A DNA stretch of 64,000 nt from Mycolicibacterium moriokaense (lineage in GTDB: Bacteria; Actinomycetota; Actinomycetes; Mycobacteriales; Mycobacteriaceae): NCBI RefSeq assembly GCF_010726085.1, contig NZ_AP022560.1, positions 434,001-498,000 of the forward strand, in the 5' to 3' direction. Every line of letters begins with the position of its first letter. The stretch's first letter is position 1. The position numbers were made by a program, and so were the translations under genes. Below the pieces are notes generated by a model. It worked only from the letters and a program-made list of their open reading frames with translations, was not told the origin of the DNA and searched no databases. This document shows positions 43,650-52,023 of this stretch, piece after piece.

Positions 43650-43723
43650 GGGGCTATAGCTCAGGCGGTTAGAGCGCTTCGCTGATAACGAAGAGGTCGG
43701 AGGTTCGAGTCCTCCTAGCCCCA
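43650..43723 (+). tRNA. ileT: tRNA-Ile (GAU)
   Basis: A 74-nt cloverleaf: acceptor GGGGCTA/TAGCCCC, anticodon GAT at 43684-43686 in the loop CTGATAA, T-arm GGTTCGAGTCC. The CCA end is not encoded. Confidence 0.96.
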
Positions 43724-43739
43724 CGGAAAGGTTCACACC

Positions 43740-43853
43740 ATGAGGGTTGTGGTGCTGCTCGCCACGGCGGTCGCGGCGATTGTCGCCGTGACGCTCTGGC
43801 GGTCTCGGCACGGAGTCGAGGTGTGGCACGCGGCGGCCGACGTGCCGGCCTGA
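43740..43853 (+). CDS. 37-residue membrane peptide between two tRNA genes (DLW-39-like)
   Basis: The frame MRVVVLLATAVAAIVAVTLW continues with RSRHGVEVWHAAADVPA and stops. It has one hydrophobic helix (residues 2-20) and a short polar tail. Small actinobacterial proteins of this build and place (after gyrA and tRNA-Ile) are known as the DLW-39 family; the EVWHAAAD segment resembles their EDLWxEAT motif. GGAAAGG lies 9-10 nt upstream of the ATG. No function is known. Confidence 0.6.
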   Translation: MRVVVLLATAVAAIVAVTLWRSRHGVEVWHAAADVPA

Positions 43854-43866
43854 ATCATCCCGTCGA

Positions 43867-43939
43867 GGGGCCTTAGCTCAGTTGGTAGAGCGCTGCCTTT
43901 GCAAGGCAGAAGTCAGGGGTTCGAATCCCCTAGGCTCCA
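43867..43939 (+). tRNA. alaT: tRNA-Ala (UGC)
   Basis: A 73-nt cloverleaf: acceptor GGGGCCT/AGGCTCC with one G-U pair, anticodon TGC at 43900-43902 between CTGCCTT and AAGGCAG, T-arm GGTTCGAATCC. No CCA is encoded. Confidence 0.96.
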
Positions 43940-43949
43940 CTCAATCCAG

Positions 43950-44735
43950 TCATTCGCTGCTGGCCGGGACGATCAACCCGAGGCCGCCGTCGTAGCGCGG
44001 ATACAGCAACCCGCCCCGCCCGGTGCCGGGGTCTGTGTAGAACAAGAAATGCAGATTCTGCTCACGCATCCGATCCTCGGCCTCTGCGTCGGTGAGCGTC
44101 GGGACCGGATGGGAGTTGACGACCAGCGGAACGGGCGGGGTTGCGGCCGCGGGTGACCACGACCATCCGGGCGGATACATCTGGTGCTGACGGGCCAGCC
44201 GGAGGCCGGACGGTCCGGCGCGATACACCACCGCGTCCTCCCCGGCCTCGAAGTCGGAGAACAGATACACGTCGTAGTCCATCGCGTCCATCACCGCCAC
44301 CGCCTCGAGCGGTGTAATCCCCTGCAGGACAAAGCTTTTGCGGCGGACCAGTTGCGCATCGTCGCCGGCGGCGAGCAGACGGCGGGAGAGGTCGGGCCAC
44401 GGCCGGGGCCGCCACGGGCCCCACACCCGCACGATCTGTCGGTCCAGTCGGGACAGCGCCGTCGGCAGGTCACCCAGTCCTGCGGTGAGGACCTGTATTC
44501 GGGTCGGGACGCCGCGCACGGACAGGTTCACCTGCACTAGCTGCTGCGTGCCACCGGTGGTGGTCACCCGCACCCTTGCGCCCCCGGTGATGCCGCGATG
44601 CTGCAGCACGCGGCCCACAGCACGCGCGATGTAGTAGGCGTCGCTCGCGCGCAGTGAGCCGTCGGAATGCACCGAGATGTCGGGAAACTCCGGCGCGCAT
44701 GGGGATTCGACCTCGGGCACGAGGCGGTCAACCAT
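43950..44735 (-). CDS. Ribosome hibernation factor-like protein (RafH/HPF family)
   Basis: A 261-residue protein. The N-terminal part (DISVHSDGSLRASDAYYIARA, VNLSVRGVPTRIQVL) resembles the S30AE ribosome-binding fold. Two C-terminal repeats match the S30AE C-terminal dimerisation domain: RRKSFVLQGITPLEAVAVMD...DVYLFSDFEAGEDAVVYR, and MREQNLHFLFYTDPGTGRGGLLYPRYDGGLGLI. The tandem arrangement is that of mycobacterial RafH and Rv0079. It should bind 70S ribosomes under stress. GGAGA precedes the ATG. The gene lies tail-to-tail with tRNA-Ala. Confidence 0.75.
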   Translation of the reverse strand: MVDRLVPEVESPCAPEFPDISVHSDGSLRASDAYYIARAVGRVLQHRGITGGARVRVTTTGGTQQLVQVNLSVRGVPTRIQVLTAGLGDLPTALSRLDRQIVRVWGPWRPRPWPDLSRRLLAAGDDAQLVRRKSFVLQGITPLEAVAVMDAMDYDVYLFSDFEAGEDAVVYRAGPSGLRLARQHQMYPPGWSWSPAAATPPVPLVVNSHPVPTLTDAEAEDRMREQNLHFLFYTDPGTGRGGLLYPRYDGGLGLIVPASSE

Positions 44736-44900
44736 CGTTCTCTCCATGTTCTCAAACCCCCGAACTGCGACGACTGTAAGAAGGGTTACCGCGTCGCGGG
44801 GCACAGGAAAAGGGCCGAAAGGCCCTACACGGACCCTGGAGCCCCAGCAAGAGTTGGACCAGAATCGTTGCGAAAAGCGATCTGGCAACAGGAGGCTCGA

Positions 44901-45254
44901 TTGAGCGACTACGAAGTGAAGATGATTGTGCTGTCGACCGACAACCTGGATGAGTCGATCCAGTTCTACAGCGAGACCCTCGGGATGCCACTGAAGTTCC
45001 GCGACGGTACCCATTTCGCAGCCCTCGACGGCGGACCCGTCACGCTCGCCCTGGCGACCGCGGTGGACCACCCCATCCACGGTCAGGTGGTGGTCGGCAT
45101 CAAGACCGCGGACGTCGACGCCGCGGCGAAAGCCATAGAGGCCAGCGGCGGCGGCATCGTGAAGGGTCCGTATGACGACGCACACGAACGTCGCGCCGTG
45201 GTCTACGACAACAAGGGCAACGGGCTGGTCTTCTACAGCCCGCTGAAGCGTTAA
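44901..45254 (+). CDS. VOC-fold (glyoxalase/bleomycin-resistance-like) protein
   Basis: A 117-residue single-domain VOC protein: MIVLSTDNLDESIQFYSETLGM (first beta-alpha-beta) and GIKTADVDAAAKAIEASGG, ending AVVYDNKGNGLVFYS. The typical metal residues are only partly present, so a catalytic role is uncertain. The TTG start is chosen for the AGGAGG 5 nt upstream. It is divergent from the hibernation-factor-like gene. Confidence 0.8.
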   Translation: MSDYEVKMIVLSTDNLDESIQFYSETLGMPLKFRDGTHFAALDGGPVTLALATAVDHPIHGQVVVGIKTADVDAAAKAIEASGGGIVKGPYDDAHERRAVVYDNKGNGLVFYSPLKR

Positions 45255-45259
45255 GCCCT

Positions 45260-45700
45260 TCAGGGCTTGGGCGAAACCTCGACACTGGGCGGCAGCGGCG
45301 ACGGGTCCGGCTGCGTCGAACGGCGCACGATCGTGAACGCCACCGCTCCCCCGGCCAGCACCACGAGGCCGGCCGCGGCCAGCAGCAGCGGCCGCTTGCG
45401 CCGCCGCGTGCGCGCCTTCTGCAGCGCCTGCGGCAGGTTCGAAACGACCTCCTGCGCGGCCGCCAACTCCTGCGCGATGGTTTCCTGCGCGGCCGCTAAC
45501 TCCTGGCTCAGTTGACTCTTCAGCCGGCTGCGACGGTACAGGTCGCCGAGCCACGCCGCCGAGGACTGCGCCCCGTCGAGGCTGAGGCCCACCGCGCCGC
45601 GCGTGACGTCGACCGGACCGACAGCCGAATATTTGAGGCCTCGGGACAGGCGCTGCCCGGGGGTCAATCGGGTCTCGGTCTTCGACGTCTTCGACGGCAT
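45260..45700 (-). CDS. cwsA: Cell wall synthesis protein CwsA
   Basis: A 146-residue protein: a soluble N-terminal part with Gln/Glu/Ala-rich, probably coiled-coil stretches (SQELAAAQETIAQELAAAQ), a basic segment, one membrane helix (LLLAAAGLVVLAGGAVAFTI, about 106-125) and a Pro-rich extracytoplasmic tail. It corresponds to Rv0008c, which binds CrgA and Wag31 (DivIVA) and affects pole growth and division. The crgA gene lies 1.2 kb away. Confidence 0.88.
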   Translation of the reverse strand: MPSKTSKTETRLTPGQRLSRGLKYSAVGPVDVTRGAVGLSLDGAQSSAAWLGDLYRRSRLKSQLSQELAAAQETIAQELAAAQEVVSNLPQALQKARTRRRKRPLLLAAAGLVVLAGGAVAFTIVRRSTQPDPSPLPPSVEVSPKP

Positions 45701-45807
45701 AGTGCACCTCTCTCGCGGGCTGAAAGGGAATAGCTACCAGACTGCCACCAACGGCAACACAGCGGTGCCCGTTGGACGGCGAACGGGGCGTGGCACACTG
45801 ACATGCC

Positions 45808-46335
45808 GTGACGAGCCCCATTCAGACAGCGACTGCGACGCTGCACACCAACCGCGGCGACATCAAGATCGCCCTCTTCGGAAATCACGCGCCCAAGACC
45901 GTCGCCAACTTCGTGGGACTGGCACAGGGCACCAAGGACTACAGCACCGGGAACGCCTCCGGCGGATCGTCGGGCCCGTTCTACGACGGCATGATCTTCC
46001 ACCGGGTCATCGACGGCTTCATGATCCAGGGCGGCGATCCCGAGGGCACCGGCCGAGGCGGCCCGGGCTACGAATTCGCCGACGAGTTCCACCCCGAGTT
46101 GCAGTTCGACAAGCCCTACCTGCTCGCCATGGCGAACCGGGGCCCGGGCACGAACGGGTCGCAGTTCTTCATCACGGTCGGCAAGACGCCGCACCTGAAC
46201 CGCAAGCACACGATCTTCGGTGAGGTCGTGGATCCGGAGTCGCAGAAGGTCGTCGATGCGATCGCGTCGACGCCGACCGATCAGCGTGATCGGCCGACCG
46301 ATCCGGTCGTCGTCGAGTCGATCACCATCGCCTGA
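45808..46335 (+). CDS. ppiA: Peptidyl-prolyl cis-trans isomerase A (cyclophilin)
   Basis: A 175-residue cyclophilin. The active-site residues lie in [43 protein letters not shown] and [13 protein letters not shown]. It catalyses proline isomerisation in the cytosol; no signal peptide is visible. It starts at GTG. It is conserved at this position as Rv0009. Confidence 0.95.
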   Translation: MTSPIQTATATLHTNRGDIKIALFGNHAPKTVANFVGLAQGTKDYSTGNASGGSSGPFYDGMIFHRVIDGFMIQGGDPEGTGRGGPGYEFADEFHPELQFDKPYLLAMANRGPGTNGSQFFITVGKTPHLNRKHTIFGEVVDPESQKVVDAIASTPTDQRDRPTDPVVVESITIA

Positions 46336-46337
46336 CG

Positions 46338-46754
46338 CTAGGAGCTGGCGAAACCGGCGGCCGTCAGGGCGTCGAGCACGTGCAGCGGGTCGGTACCCAG
46401 GTCCCACCGGGTGAAGACAAGTAGCCGACCGTCAACCGTGTCGATCTCGAGCAGACGCGTCTTTCGGCCGATCCTGCGGAACTCCGTGATGCGGATCAGC
46501 TTGATGTCGGGTTGCCGCAGTTCGGTCTCACGCCACAGTCCGCGGCTGACGAGGGCGTCATTTTTGATTGCCAGCTTCGGCCGCGCCCGCCAGGACAAGG
46601 TTGCAAACGCAAGTAAGCCGATTGCGGCAACGCCTACCAAAACCCGCCCCGGAGGGTCTGTGATCAGGGTCACAGCGCCCGCAGCCAAGATAAGTCCACC
46701 TACGGCGCACGCGGCGATGCCCAGTGGGGAGGGGCTCCACTCAGTTTGCTGCAC
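46338..46754 (-). CDS. Membrane protein with PH-like domain (Rv0010c-like)
   Basis: A 138-residue protein from the GTG encoding VQQTEWSPS, an N-terminus that matches Rv0010c. Two hydrophobic segments (about 10-28 and 34-50) precede a small PH-like domain (RPKLAIKNDALVSRGLWRE, IRITEFRRIGRKTRLLEIDT, GRLLVFTRWDLG). The family has no assigned role. A DnaA box lies 4 bp before the start codon. Confidence 0.8.
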   Translation of the reverse strand: MQQTEWSPSPLGIAACAVGGLILAAGAVTLITDPPGRVLVGVAAIGLLAFATLSWRARPKLAIKNDALVSRGLWRETELRQPDIKLIRITEFRRIGRKTRLLEIDTVDGRLLVFTRWDLGTDPLHVLDALTAAGFASS

Positions 46755-46757
46755 GGG

Positions 46758-46837
46758 TTGTCCACACCCTTTTACCGTGGCTAATGAACTTATCCACAAG
46801 TGCTATCCCCAATGGGGATGAATCACAACGGTGTGAT
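46758..46837. promoter_or_regulatory. DnaA-box pair and two dyads upstream of the PH-domain gene
   Basis: TTGTCCACA (46758-46766) and TTATCCACA (46790-46798) are both exact consensus DnaA boxes. Next to them lie ATCCCC-AAT-GGGGAT (46805-46819) and ATCACA-ACGG-TGTGAT (46822-46837). Together they form a dense control region for the PH-domain gene or a secondary DnaA-binding site. Confidence 0.65.
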
Positions 46838-46909
46838 CTGGTGTCCGGGAGGTTGCTAAACGGGTAACGCTCGGCGACGGGGTTGAATACATACCGCGCA
46901 GTGTGTCGC

Positions 46910-47173
46910 TCAGCGCCAGCGCATCGTTAGCAACAGACCGCTGATCATGAAAGCGAACGCGATCGCGTAGTTCCACGGGCCGAGGTCGGCCATGAACGGG
47001 ATGGCGGACGCCGCCAGTTGGAACACCAGCAGCCATGCGAGCCCGATCAGCATCAGGCCGATGAAAAACGCAACGAACCACGTGCTCGACGGCCCGGCCT
47101 TGACCTTGACCGGCGTCCGGCTCACCGGGCTGATGGTGAAGTCGTTCTTCTTGCGAACCTTGGACTTGGGCAT
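46910..47173 (-). CDS. crgA: Cell division protein CrgA
   Basis: The 87-residue protein starts [15 protein letters not shown], a typical CrgA N-terminus, and has two membrane helices ([38 protein letters not shown]). It is a divisome scaffold that recruits or stabilises FtsZ, FtsI and FtsQ and binds CwsA. GAAGGTACCC gives the ribosome binding site. Confidence 0.93.
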   Translation of the reverse strand: MPKSKVRKKNDFTISPVSRTPVKVKAGPSSTWFVAFFIGLMLIGLAWLLVFQLAASAIPFMADLGPWNYAIAFAFMISGLLLTMRWR

Positions 47174-47267
47174 GGGTACCTTCGGGACAGACGGCGTCAC
47201 ACGGTGCGACGATGTACGTAGCCTATCGCAGGCCATGCGCAGGCACCGTCCCCCAGGAGGCCAGTCA

Positions 47268-48017
47268 GTGGCGCCGACGACCAAGTCCGGATGGCGCTTC
47301 GGCGTGCCGGTGGTCTGTCTGTTGGCCGGGCTGCTGCTGGCGGCGACGCACGGCGTCTCCGGCGGCGACGAGATCAGGCGCAGCGACGCTCCCCGCCTCG
47401 TCGACCTCGTCCGAGAGGCGCAGCAGTCGGTGGATCGGCTGACCGCAGAGCGCGACTCGCTGGTGAACACGCTGGACACCCACCATGGCGGGACGCCCGG
47501 GGCCGATGCGGCCCTGGTGGCAATGACCGAACGGTCGGCCAAGCTCGCCGTCGAGGCCGGCCTCGAGCCGATGCGCGGACCGGGCCTGGTGGTCACGCTC
47601 AACGACGCTCAGCGCGACGCCCAGGGCCGATTCCCCCGCGACGCCGCTCCCGACGACCTCGTCGTGCACCAGCAGGACATCGATGCCGTGCTGAACGCGC
47701 TGTGGAGCGCCGGCGCGGAGGGCATCCAGATGCAAGACCAACGCATCATCGGGACGTCGGCGCCGCGCTGCGTCGGCAACACGCTGTTGCTCAACGGACG
47801 CACGTACAGCCCGCCCTACGTCATCACGGCGATCGGTGACGCGCAGGCGATGCAGGCCGCCCTGGCTGCCGCTCCCCTCGTGACGCTGTACCGGCAGTAC
47901 GTCGTGCGGTTCGGGTTGGGCTACAGCGAGGAGCCCCGCGCGCAGGTGGAACTTGCCGGGCACTCCGGACCCGTGCGCATGCAGTTCGCCAAACCGGCGG
48001 GCCCGGTCGGCTACTAG
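47268..48017 (+). CDS. DUF881 protein (Rv0012-like)
   Basis: A 249-residue protein: a membrane helix near the N-terminus ([15 protein letters not shown]), a coiled-coil-like segment ([20 protein letters not shown]) and a DUF881 domain ([12 protein letters not shown] through [17 protein letters not shown]). AGGAGG lies 7 nt before the GTG start. Position and family suggest a division or envelope link (neighbours crgA, pknB), but no function is proven. Confidence 0.85.
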   Translation: MAPTTKSGWRFGVPVVCLLAGLLLAATHGVSGGDEIRRSDAPRLVDLVREAQQSVDRLTAERDSLVNTLDTHHGGTPGADAALVAMTERSAKLAVEAGLEPMRGPGLVVTLNDAQRDAQGRFPRDAAPDDLVVHQQDIDAVLNALWSAGAEGIQMQDQRIIGTSAPRCVGNTLLLNGRTYSPPYVITAIGDAQAMQAALAAAPLVTLYRQYVVRFGLGYSEEPRAQVELAGHSGPVRMQFAKPAGPVGY

Positions 48018-48018
48018 A

Positions 48019-48071
48019 GCGATTTGTATGCGCTAAGGAGCGGTGAGCGCGCCGGAATGCACACAAATCGC
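48019..48071. repeat. Palindromic interspersed element, type A, copy 2
   Basis: A 53-bp copy of the element at 4312-4364 with about 45 identical positions. The outer arms GCGATTTGT and ACAAATCGC pair perfectly; the inner stem has decayed by several changes. The shared core GGAGCGGTGAGCGC is unchanged. It sits between the DUF881 stop and the trpG promoter. Confidence 0.8.
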
Positions 48072-48078
48072 GGGGCTG

Positions 48079-48084
48079 TAACCT
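48079..48084 (+). promoter_or_regulatory. -10 element of probable leaderless trpG promoter
   Basis: TAACCT is followed by 6 nt and the ATG at 48091. It begins 8 bp after the type A repeat. Confidence 0.45.
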
Positions 48085-48090
48085 GGTCCG

Positions 48091-48765
48091 ATGCAGGTTT
48101 TGGTCGTCGACAACTACGACAGCTTCGTGTTCAACCTGGTCCAGTACCTGGGCCAACTCGGGGTGAACGCCGAGGTCTGGCGCAACGACGACGACCGTCT
48201 GGCCACCGCCGCCGACATCGATAATGTCGCGGCGAGGTTCGACGGTGTGCTCCTCTCCCCCGGTCCCGGCACTCCCGAGCGGGCCGGCGCATCGATCCCG
48301 CTCGTCAAGGCGTGCGCGGCCGCGAGCACTCCGCTGCTCGGCGTGTGCCTCGGCCACCAGGCCATCGGCGTGGCGTTCGGCGGCACCGTCGACCGGGCAC
48401 CCGAGCTGCTGCACGGCAAGACCAGCACCGTGTATCACACGAATAGCGGTGTGCTGCAAGGCCTTCCGGACCCGTTCACGGCGACGCGCTACCACTCGCT
48501 GACCATTCTTCCCGAGACGATGCCCGCCGAACTCGAGGTGACCGCGCGCACGGAGGGCGGCGTCGTCATGGGGGTGCGCCACATTGAACTGCCGATCCAC
48601 GGCGTCCAGTTCCACCCCGAGTCCATCCTGACCGAAGGCGGTCATCGGATGCTGGCGAACTGGCTGGGCTACTGCGGTACCGCGCCCGACGAGGCGCTGG
48701 TGCGCCGGCTCGAGGACGAAGTGGCCGGGGCCGTCGCCGCGGCTACGACGCGAAACTCAGCGTAA
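48091..48765 (+). CDS. trpG: Glutamine amidotransferase, anthranilate/aminodeoxychorismate synthase component II
   Basis: A 224-residue class I amidotransferase that supplies ammonia for anthranilate (Trp) or aminodeoxychorismate (folate) synthesis. The nucleophile Cys is in LLGVCLGHQAIG, and the His/Glu pair in GVQFHPESI. There is no adjacent partner subunit, so it may serve both pathways. The 3' end overlaps the 3' end of pknB by 23 bp on opposite strands. Confidence 0.92.
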   Translation: MQVLVVDNYDSFVFNLVQYLGQLGVNAEVWRNDDDRLATAADIDNVAARFDGVLLSPGPGTPERAGASIPLVKACAAASTPLLGVCLGHQAIGVAFGGTVDRAPELLHGKTSTVYHTNSGVLQGLPDPFTATRYHSLTILPETMPAELEVTARTEGGVVMGVRHIELPIHGVQFHPESILTEGGHRMLANWLGYCGTAPDEALVRRLEDEVAGAVAAATTRNSA

Positions 48766-50617
48766 TCCGGCTGTCGAAGTTCACCCCGGTGCCCGGGGAG
48801 GGGCTCTGCGTCACCACGGCATTGGTGCGCTGGCCGCTGTTCTGCACATCGGCGGCCCGGTCGAGGACGCCGGTCCAGCCCAGCGCCCGAAGCCGCGGCT
48901 CGGCGTCCGTCCAGAACATCCCCCGCACGTCGGGCATGACGAACTGGTTGCCCCGCGACACCTGCAGCTGAATCACCGTGTCGACCGGAACGGTCTGCCC
49001 CGCAGGCGGATTCGTGCCGACCAGCTGTCCGGCCGGATCGGTGCTGTCGACTTCGACCGGAATGGTCTTGGTGAAGCCCGACGCGGTCAGGATCTGCACC
49101 GCGCTGTCCTGCGACTGGCCCTTCACGTCAGGAACCGGACGGGTCTCCGGACCCGCGCCGAGCACGATGGTGATCTCGTTGGTGATCGCCGACGTCTGGT
49201 TCACCGGCGGGTTGGTGCCGAGAACCTTGTCCTTCATCTCAGGGGTCGACGGCGACGACGACGGCCTGAAATTCTCGAACCCCGCATCGGTGAGCTTCTT
49301 GACCGCCTCGTCGTAGGTGAGGCTCCTGACGTCGGGAATCTCGCGCTGCTCGGGACCGGTGGACACGTTGATGGTGATCTCGTCGCCGGCGTCCACCGAC
49401 GAGTTGGCGGCCGGATCGGTGTCGATCACATGGTCGGGCGCGATTTTGGAATCCGGCTTTTGCTGGGTGCGGGTCCGGAATCCGCGGTTCTGGAGTTCGG
49501 CGATCGCGTCCGCCGACGCCTGCCCGCTCACATTGGGCACCTGGACGTCGCGTGTGGTGCCGCCGAACATGTTGATCGCCAGCGTCACCACCACCGTCAG
49601 CACGGCCAGCACCGCGACCGCGATGAGCCACCGCGTGACCGAGCTGCGCCGCTCCCGTTCGTAGTACCGGGGCTGCGCCCGCACTACGGGATCGATCCGG
49701 TCAGTCCGGTGATCGCTGGGCGGCGCCGACAGCAGCGAGGTGCGCTCGGCGTCGGTGAACACCTTCGGCGCATCGGGCTGCTCACCGCTGTGCACCTTCA
49801 CCAGATCGGCGCGCATCTCGGCGGCGGTCTGATACCGGTTGTCGGGGTTCTTGGCCAGCGCCTTGAGGACGACGGCGTCGAGTTCGGGGGTGATGCCCTC
49901 GTGCCGCCGCGATGGCGGTTCCGGATCTTCGCGGACGTGTTGATACGCCACGGCCACGGGCGAGTCACCGACGAAAGGTGGCTCGCCGGTGAGGATTTCG
50001 TACAGCACGCAGCCCAACGAGTACACATCCGAACGCGCGTCGACCTTCTCACCGCGCGCCTGTTCGGGGGACAGGTACTGCGCGGTGCCGATCACTGCGG
50101 CGGTCTGGGTGACGCTGTTGGCGTCGGCCAGTGCGCGGGCGATGCCGAAGTCCATCACCTTCACCGCACCGGTCTCGCTGATCATGATGTTGGCGGGTTT
50201 GACGTCGCGGTGGATGATCCCGTGCTGGTGGCTGAAGTTGAGCGCCTGGCACGCGTCGGCGATGACCTCGATGGCCCGCCGCGGTTCCATCGGCCCTTCG
50301 GTGTGCACGATGTCGCGCAGGGTGACCCCGTCGACGTACTCCATGACGATGTAGGGCAGCGGACCGTTGGGGGTCTCGGCCTCACCGGTGTCGTAGACGG
50401 CGACGATGGCGGGGTGGTTCAGGGCCGCAGCGTTCTGGGCCTCGCGGCGGAAGCGCAGGTAGAAACTCGGGTCGCGGGCCAGGTCCGCGCGCAGCACCTT
50501 GACGGCGACGTCGCGGTGTAACCGCTGGTCGCGCGCCAAATGGACCTCGGACATGCCTCCGAAGCCCAGAATCTCGCCGAGTTCGTACCGGTCGGACAGG
50601 TGTTGCGGGGTGGTCAT
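48743..50617 (-). CDS. pknB: Serine/threonine protein kinase PknB
   Basis: A 624-residue transmembrane kinase that senses peptidoglycan and controls cell-wall synthesis. Kinase residues: Lys40 in VAVKVL, Asp138 in [11 protein letters not shown] Asp156, and activation-loop Thr170 and Thr172 ([14 protein letters not shown]). After a linker the membrane helix ([19 protein letters not shown]) leads to four PASTA repeats that bind muropeptides and lipid II. Substrates in the same window include CwlM, MurJ and FhaB. The start overlaps the pknA stop (ATGA). Confidence 0.96.
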   Translation of the reverse strand: MTTPQHLSDRYELGEILGFGGMSEVHLARDQRLHRDVAVKVLRADLARDPSFYLRFRREAQNAAALNHPAIVAVYDTGEAETPNGPLPYIVMEYVDGVTLRDIVHTEGPMEPRRAIEVIADACQALNFSHQHGIIHRDVKPANIMISETGAVKVMDFGIARALADANSVTQTAAVIGTAQYLSPEQARGEKVDARSDVYSLGCVLYEILTGEPPFVGDSPVAVAYQHVREDPEPPSRRHEGITPELDAVVLKALAKNPDNRYQTAAEMRADLVKVHSGEQPDAPKVFTDAERTSLLSAPPSDHRTDRIDPVVRAQPRYYERERRSSVTRWLIAVAVLAVLTVVVTLAINMFGGTTRDVQVPNVSGQASADAIAELQNRGFRTRTQQKPDSKIAPDHVIDTDPAANSSVDAGDEITINVSTGPEQREIPDVRSLTYDEAVKKLTDAGFENFRPSSSPSTPEMKDKVLGTNPPVNQTSAITNEITIVLGAGPETRPVPDVKGQSQDSAVQILTASGFTKTIPVEVDSTDPAGQLVGTNPPAGQTVPVDTVIQLQVSRGNQFVMPDVRGMFWTDAEPRLRALGWTGVLDRAADVQNSGQRTNAVVTQSPSPGTGVNFDSRITLSFAS

Positions 50618-51960
50618 CGTGATGTCTGTTCTGGAGGTGAGGACCGCCGGCCCAGCTCCTCCGTGGTCGAGAGCGTCCCCTGCACCTTTGCCGGGGCCGC
50701 CATCGCATTGTGTCGGGTTACCCCGAATTCTGCTCCACCATGACGGATGGCACCCTGTCCGGTCCAATCCGGCATCGCTGTCGGCGAGAACGGCGTGGTC
50801 TCGGTGATCGTGTTCGTGATGGTCGGCGGGGGCAGCTGCTCCTGGTCCTTACGGTCCTGCGCGTTGAGCACGATCAGGATGGCGATGACGATCGCGAGGG
50901 CGCCGAGCACGCCTGCGGCCCACAGCAGCGCCCGCTGGCCCGATGAGAACGTGCCGCGCGCCGGGGGAGGGGGCGTGCGATGGCTTCCGGTGGTCGGGCG
51001 GGGCCGGGCGACTGTCGCCGGGGCACGTCCGGTCAGGTCTGCGGCGGCCCGCGCCTGGGCGGCCGACGGGACGGCCGCGGGTGTGGCGCGCCCGAGTGAC
51101 GGCGCCTGGTTGGGTCTCGGCGGGCGCCGGCCCGCACGCACGGCGGCGACGGCGTCGGCGAACAGGCCGCCGGAGCGGTAGCGCATCCCGGGGTTCTTGA
51201 CGAGGGTGATCTCGATCAGCTCGCGCACGTTGGGCGGCAGATCGGCGGGCAGCGGCGGCGGCGTCTCCTTGATGTGCTTCATCGCCACCGTCAGCGCGCC
51301 GTCCCCGGTGAAGGGCCGCTTGCCCGAAACAGATTCGTAGCCGACAACTCCCAGCGAGTACACGTCACTGGCGGCCGTCGCGTCGTGGCCGAGCGCCTGC
51401 TCGGGCGCGATGTACTGGGCGGTGCCCATCACCATGCCGGTCTGGGTCACCGGGGCGGCGTCCACCGCCTTGGCGATGCCGAAGTCGGTGAGCTTCACCT
51501 GGCCGGTCGGCGTGATCAGGATGTTGCCGGGTTTGACGTCGCGGTGCACCAGGCCCGCGGAGTGTGCGACCTGCAGGGCGCGGCCGGTCTGCTCGAGCAT
51601 GTCCAGCGCGTGGCGCAGCGACAGGCGGCCGGTGCGCTTGAGCACCGAGTTCAGCGGTTCGCCGTTGACGAGTTCCATCACCAGGTAGGCGGTGCGGCCC
51701 TCACCGTCCATGTCGGTCTCGCCATAGTCGTACACGCCTGCGATGCCCGGGTGGTTGAGCATGGCGACGGTGCGCGCCTCCGCGCGGAAGCGTTCGACGA
51801 ACTCCGCGTCCTCGGAGTACTCGGCCTTGAGCACCTTGATCGCGACGCGACGCCCCAGACGGGAGTCGATCCCCTCCCAGACCTGCCCCATACCGCCGGT
51901 GGCGATCAGCCGCTGCAGCCGGTAGCGGCCCGACAGCGTCGCCCCGACGCGCGGACTCAT
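50614..51960 (-). CDS. pknA: Serine/threonine protein kinase PknA
   Basis: A 448-residue kinase: Lys42 in VAIKVL, Asp141 in [11 protein letters not shown] Asp159, and activation-loop Thr172 and Thr174 ([11 protein letters not shown]), which match the M. tuberculosis numbering. A Pro/Ala-rich linker leads to one membrane helix ([22 protein letters not shown]) and a short tail without PASTA repeats. It regulates division and elongation with PknB. The gap to pbpA is 63 bp. Confidence 0.96.
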   Translation of the reverse strand: MSPRVGATLSGRYRLQRLIATGGMGQVWEGIDSRLGRRVAIKVLKAEYSEDAEFVERFRAEARTVAMLNHPGIAGVYDYGETDMDGEGRTAYLVMELVNGEPLNSVLKRTGRLSLRHALDMLEQTGRALQVAHSAGLVHRDVKPGNILITPTGQVKLTDFGIAKAVDAAPVTQTGMVMGTAQYIAPEQALGHDATAASDVYSLGVVGYESVSGKRPFTGDGALTVAMKHIKETPPPLPADLPPNVRELIEITLVKNPGMRYRSGGLFADAVAAVRAGRRPPRPNQAPSLGRATPAAVPSAAQARAAADLTGRAPATVARPRPTTGSHRTPPPPARGTFSSGQRALLWAAGVLGALAIVIAILIVLNAQDRKDQEQLPPPTITNTITETTPFSPTAMPDWTGQGAIRHGGAEFGVTRHNAMAAPAKVQGTLSTTEELGRRSSPPEQTSR

Positions 51961-52023
51961 TTCTCGCCTCCGGCAAGGGGGCTCACGTCGTGCCTCCGAC
52001 CCGAGAGCTCATGACCAGGGCAC

